From Pedosphaera sp. (GTDB lineage: Bacteria > Verrucomicrobiota > Verrucomicrobiae > Limisphaerales > Pedosphaeraceae): a stretch of 7,727 nucleotides of DNA. A program made the translations under genes and the position numbers. The stretch spans positions 1 to 7,727 of the forward strand of contig JAQGPB010000332.1 of NCBI GenBank assembly GCA_028293265.1, in the 5' to 3' direction. The notes below the pieces were generated by a model. It was not told the DNA's origin. It did no database searches and saw nothing but the letters and a program-made list of their open reading frames with translations. Numbering within the stretch: the stretch's first letter is position 1; each line of letters opens with the position of its first letter. This document shows, one piece after another, positions 4,985 through 7,727 of this stretch.

Positions 4985-6475
4985 ATGAAACTATTGCTCA
5001 CAAAATTACTGGGTCGCACCGGCGACTTCTCCGATGTCCAGCCTCTGCTCGCGCTTTTCCTGGGCGGCGCCTTGCTCGCGGTTTTTCTAGCGGTCATTTT
5101 TCAACGACGCTCCAAGCCCGCGGAATCCTCCCCGCCCAACCTGCTCTGGACGCTTTACACCCGGCTGGGAACGCTGCTTTGGGCCTTGCTGCTCGTGGGA
5201 TTTCTGGTGAGCGGGCTGTCCGCGTTGCGCTCCTATTTGCATCAAACCGTGGCCAATTTTCAACGCAATCACGGGCGCGTCACGGAAGCAAACTACAACG
5301 CCGTCCAGACCATCTGGGGCGCGGAACAAAGCCAGGGCGAGTTAAAAATGGACCTCTATTACGAGGAGGAGGTCACCGAACGCATTGAATCAGAAGACCT
5401 CACCAAACCCGCCCTCCTCCGCAAGAAAATCGTGCGCCACGACATCAACTCCAACCCGTTCATCTCGGCGCGACACGAGGTGACGCTGCGCCAAAACGCG
5501 CGCCGGAAAGGCTCGGCGCTCTATGGCGGTTACGAGACTGACTGCCGCTTTTCCTGGCGGCTGCAAAACCCGGCTGACCGCGAGTTAAATGCGGACATCA
5601 GGTTTCCCCTCCCCGCCGACGGCGCGGTTTACAACGACCTTTATGCAACGCTGAACGGCAAGGACATCCTCCCGCTCATGCAGCTCAAGGAAGGCGCGCT
5701 CAACCTGCCGCGTGAATTGAAACCCGGCGAAGTGCTCGATCTCAAAATGGGCTTCAAAAGCCGCGGCATGTCGTCGTGGTATTTGCAGGTACGCGAACCG
5801 CGCGAAATCAGGGATTTCACGCTCACTCTGACACTGCCCGACCTGGCCAAAACGCACCTCAATAATCCCGAAGGTTGCATGACGCCCACCGACACCAAGC
5901 CGACGACGGACGGCCAAGGCTCGATCTTGACCTTTCGCCTCGACCACGCCATTTCGAGCAAGGGCATGGGCATCGCGTTCCCGACCCCGCCGCAGCCGGG
6001 CGAAATCACCAACGCCGTGCTGAGTCAAACCGAGCGAAGCTGGCTGCTGATCTTCGCCCTGCTGGTGCTGGGGATGACCATCACCTCCGCGCGGAACGCC
6101 GTGTTGATCAGCATTTTGTTCAGCGCGGCCACGGCCTTGGGTTACGGATTGCTGGGCGATTTCAGCGACTTGTTGTTTGGTTTCTGGGGCACGGCAGCGT
6201 TGATATTGTTGCCCGCATTCCTCCTGCTCGCATGGCTGGTGCGCAAGCTCCTGCCCGGCATAAACGGGCTGTTGATGGGCGTGCAACTGTTGCTCTACGG
6301 CATCCTGCTCCCCTGCCTCGCCGGTCTGGACACCGAGCGGCAATCGCTTTACCTGAACCTCTGCGCCGGTCTGTTCCTCGCCTTCACCGCGTGGCTGTTG
6401 TTGAAACCGGGAATTTCAGAACCATTGTCTGAACCATCAGGGAGAACGGATGCTGTAGAAGCGCTGCGGGCTTGA
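4985..6475 (+). CDS. Seven-helix membrane protein with large non-cytoplasmic domain, CreD-like in topology
   Basis: From ATG 4985 this encodes 496 residues. Two N-terminal membrane helices (about 20-39 and 61-81) are followed by a roughly 265-residue soluble domain (82-350) rich in predicted strands. Five more helices follow (about 353-368, 371-392, 395-419, 426-447, 455-474). The domain contains LPRELKPGEVLDLKMGFKSR, SWYLQV, a FTLTLTLPD strand and PPQPGEI just before the third helix. Helix layout and this pattern recall the CreD family of inner-membrane proteins, but CreD normally has a single N-terminal helix, so the relation is tentative; the molecular role of CreD itself is poorly defined. 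TTG 4937 would add 16 residues including a glutamine run; ATG 4985 is preferred because it begins directly before the basic start of the first helix. No Shine-Dalgarno is seen. The last 13 codons overlap the opposite RCC1 gene and probably add nothing functional. Confidence 0.9.
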   Translation: MKLLLTKLLGRTGDFSDVQPLLALFLGGALLAVFLAVIFQRRSKPAESSPPNLLWTLYTRLGTLLWALLLVGFLVSGLSALRSYLHQTVANFQRNHGRVTEANYNAVQTIWGAEQSQGELKMDLYYEEEVTERIESEDLTKPALLRKKIVRHDINSNPFISARHEVTLRQNARRKGSALYGGYETDCRFSWRLQNPADRELNADIRFPLPADGAVYNDLYATLNGKDILPLMQLKEGALNLPRELKPGEVLDLKMGFKSRGMSSWYLQVREPREIRDFTLTLTLPDLAKTHLNNPEGCMTPTDTKPTTDGQGSILTFRLDHAISSKGMGIAFPTPPQPGEITNAVLSQTERSWLLIFALLVLGMTITSARNAVLISILFSAATALGYGLLGDFSDLLFGFWGTAALILLPAFLLLAWLVRKLLPGINGLLMGVQLLLYGILLPCLAGLDTERQSLYLNLCAGLFLAFTAWLLLKPGISEPLSEPSGRTDAVEALRA

Positions 6476-7727
6476 GCTTGCTTGGGCGTCGGTAAACTGG
6501 AACTGCCCCGGCGAAACTTCCGTGGCACCGCCAAGCGACGTCCAGTTGGTCAATGCCAGCAATAGATTGGTGGTGGCATGAACACTGAACAGCGCGCCGG
6601 AGTAGTTGGTGAAGGCGAACTGGAATGAGCCGTTGCCAAGTTTTTTAGCATTGGTCACATTGATTGCAGCCACTGCTGGCACCACTGGCCACAAAATCGG
6701 CGTCGGGCTGTAGGCGTCGTTCGTGGTATTGTTGCCCAACTGGCCGTGGTCGTTGGAACCCCAGCCCCAGAGCGTGCCATCGGATTCAAGTGCCAGACTG
6801 TGCCAATCAGGCGTTTGAACCATCGTCACCGTGGCGTTGCCGAAAGCGGGAACTTGAACCGGCAGGGTATGAACCAGCGCATCGGCAGTTCCCAATCCCA
6901 GTTGCCCATTAAGATTCCTCCCCCAGGTCCAGATAGTGTGATCTGCCCTGATGGCGCAGTTGTCACGGTCCCCGGTGGCGCCCGCAAAAACCATGTTCGC
7001 CAAATTCAACACCTGCCCCGGAAAATTCGTGTCGTTAGTGGTTCCGTTGCCGAGTTGCCCGTAATTATTCCAACCCCACATCCAGATGGTCCCGTCGGAT
7101 TTCAACGCCTCGGGTTCCTGAAAGGAAGCGGAAACAGAAATTACGTTCGATAACCCCGTCACCTGAATGGGAGAATAACTGTGATCGCCGAAACTGCCCT
7201 GCCCCAACTCGCCTTTGCGTCCGGTTCCCCAGACTCGCACCGTGCCGTTGGACATCAGCGCCAGGCTGGTCGTATAGCCGGCGGAAATCGTGGCCGGGTT
7301 GGTGAGTCCGATGACTTGGGCTGGGGCAAGGGTAACTGCCGTTGAACCAATCCCCAACTGGCCATATTGATTGTATCCCCAACCCCAAACCGTGCCATCG
7401 GATTTCAAAGCGAGACCATGATAACCCCTCGCGCTGATGGCTACCACGTTGCTTAAGCCGCTGACTTGTACCGGCGTATAAGAGTCATTGGTCGAACCAA
7501 TCCCCAGTTGGCCTTCGGCATTCCGGCCCCACGTCCATACCGTACCATCAGCTCTTAAGGCCGTGTTATGACCTTCGCCGGCTGAAATCGCCACGATTGA
7601 ATTCAGGTAACCAACATTGCCCGGCCCATGAATTTTGAGCGGCAGAAAGCTGTCATGGCTTGTATCATTGTAGTCCACACTGGTCTGGTTGTTGCCCAGC
7701 TTGCCTTCCACATTGCTGCCCCAGGTC
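6437..7727 (-). CDS. RCC1-repeat (beta-propeller) protein, N-terminus outside window
   Basis: The frame enters from the right edge (TWGSNVEGKLGNN) and ends at TGA 6439-6437, giving 429 visible residues. About seven RCC1-type units of roughly 50 residues follow each other, each with the pattern ALxSDGTVWxWGxNxxGQLGxGxTND...PVQVxGLxNVVxISA. Such units form blades of a seven-bladed propeller used for protein binding. The C-terminal part changes to a sandwich-like module (LFSVHATTNLLLALTNWTSL, SPGQFQFTD, PQRFYSIRSP) that I associate with the ends of secreted Verrucomicrobia proteins. A signal peptide is expected but lies beyond the edge. The internal GTG at 7711 is not the true start, since it falls inside an RCC1 unit. 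It overlaps the convergent membrane-protein gene by 39 bp. Its partner or ligand is unknown. Confidence 0.92.
   Translation of the reverse strand, partial: TWGSNVEGKLGNNQTSVDYNDTSHDSFLPLKIHGPGNVGYLNSIVAISAGEGHNTALRADGTVWTWGRNAEGQLGIGSTNDSYTPVQVSGLSNVVAISARGYHGLALKSDGTVWGWGYNQYGQLGIGSTAVTLAPAQVIGLTNPATISAGYTTSLALMSNGTVRVWGTGRKGELGQGSFGDHSYSPIQVTGLSNVISVSASFQEPEALKSDGTIWMWGWNNYGQLGNGTTNDTNFPGQVLNLANMVFAGATGDRDNCAIRADHTIWTWGRNLNGQLGLGTADALVHTLPVQVPAFGNATVTMVQTPDWHSLALESDGTLWGWGSNDHGQLGNNTTNDAYSPTPILWPVVPAVAAINVTNAKKLGNGSFQFAFTNYSGALFSVHATTNLLLALTNWTSLGGATEVSPGQFQFTDAQASSSPQRFYSIRSP

Noticed and set aside
5585..6343. 252-codon minus-strand frame opposite the membrane-protein gene
   Set aside because: Glutamine- and arginine-rich shadow of a gene whose own frame shows clear membrane helices.

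Overview
The window looks like a piece of a Verrucomicrobia chromosome, probably from the Pedosphaera/Limisphaera side of the phylum. This is inferred from protein style, not from a marker gene. The pointers are an RCC1-repeat protein with the C-terminal module I associate with secreted Verrucomicrobia proteins (TNLxLxLxNWTxLG...SPGQFQFTD...PQRFYSxRSP), the weak or absent Shine-Dalgarno sites before most starts, and dispersed short palindromic repeats. TGA is a working stop codon here: the methyltransferase, helicase, membrane-protein and RCC1 genes all end in TGA.

Layout. (1) 2-358 (+) is the 3' end of a class I SAM-dependent methyltransferase gene, whose last codons and stop lie inside a 105-bp imperfect palindrome (321-425). 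(2) 547-2577 (+) is a complete superfamily 1 DNA helicase of the UvrD/PcrA/Rep type. (3) 2583-4612 is an accessory-looking segment. It is bounded by two same-direction copies of one dispersed repeat (about 2624-2763 and 4461-4612). Between the copies lie a coiled-coil/zinc-ribbon protein (2850-3257, +), a DUF2513 gene broken by one in-frame TGA (3325-3693, -), a small one-helix membrane protein candidate (3790-4068, +) and a possible gene remnant (4048-4182, -). (4) 4613-4984 has no convincing gene and is A/T-rich in its middle, with short direct and inverted repeats and a (CAA)5 run. (5) 4985-6475 (+) is a seven-helix membrane protein with a large non-cytoplasmic domain, resembling CreD in topology. 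(6) 6437-7727 (-) is the C-terminal part of an RCC1-repeat (beta-propeller) protein that runs off the right edge and overlaps the membrane-protein gene tail-to-tail by 39 bp.

The genes do not form an evident pathway or operon. The helicase is a housekeeping repair/replication gene, and the membrane and RCC1 proteins are envelope or secreted proteins. The middle segment resembles a small insertion of accessory genes in decay. The observations most worth a second look are the single-TGA interruption of an otherwise intact DUF2513 gene and the repeat-bounded 1.8-kb cargo. I found no convincing new multi-gene system.
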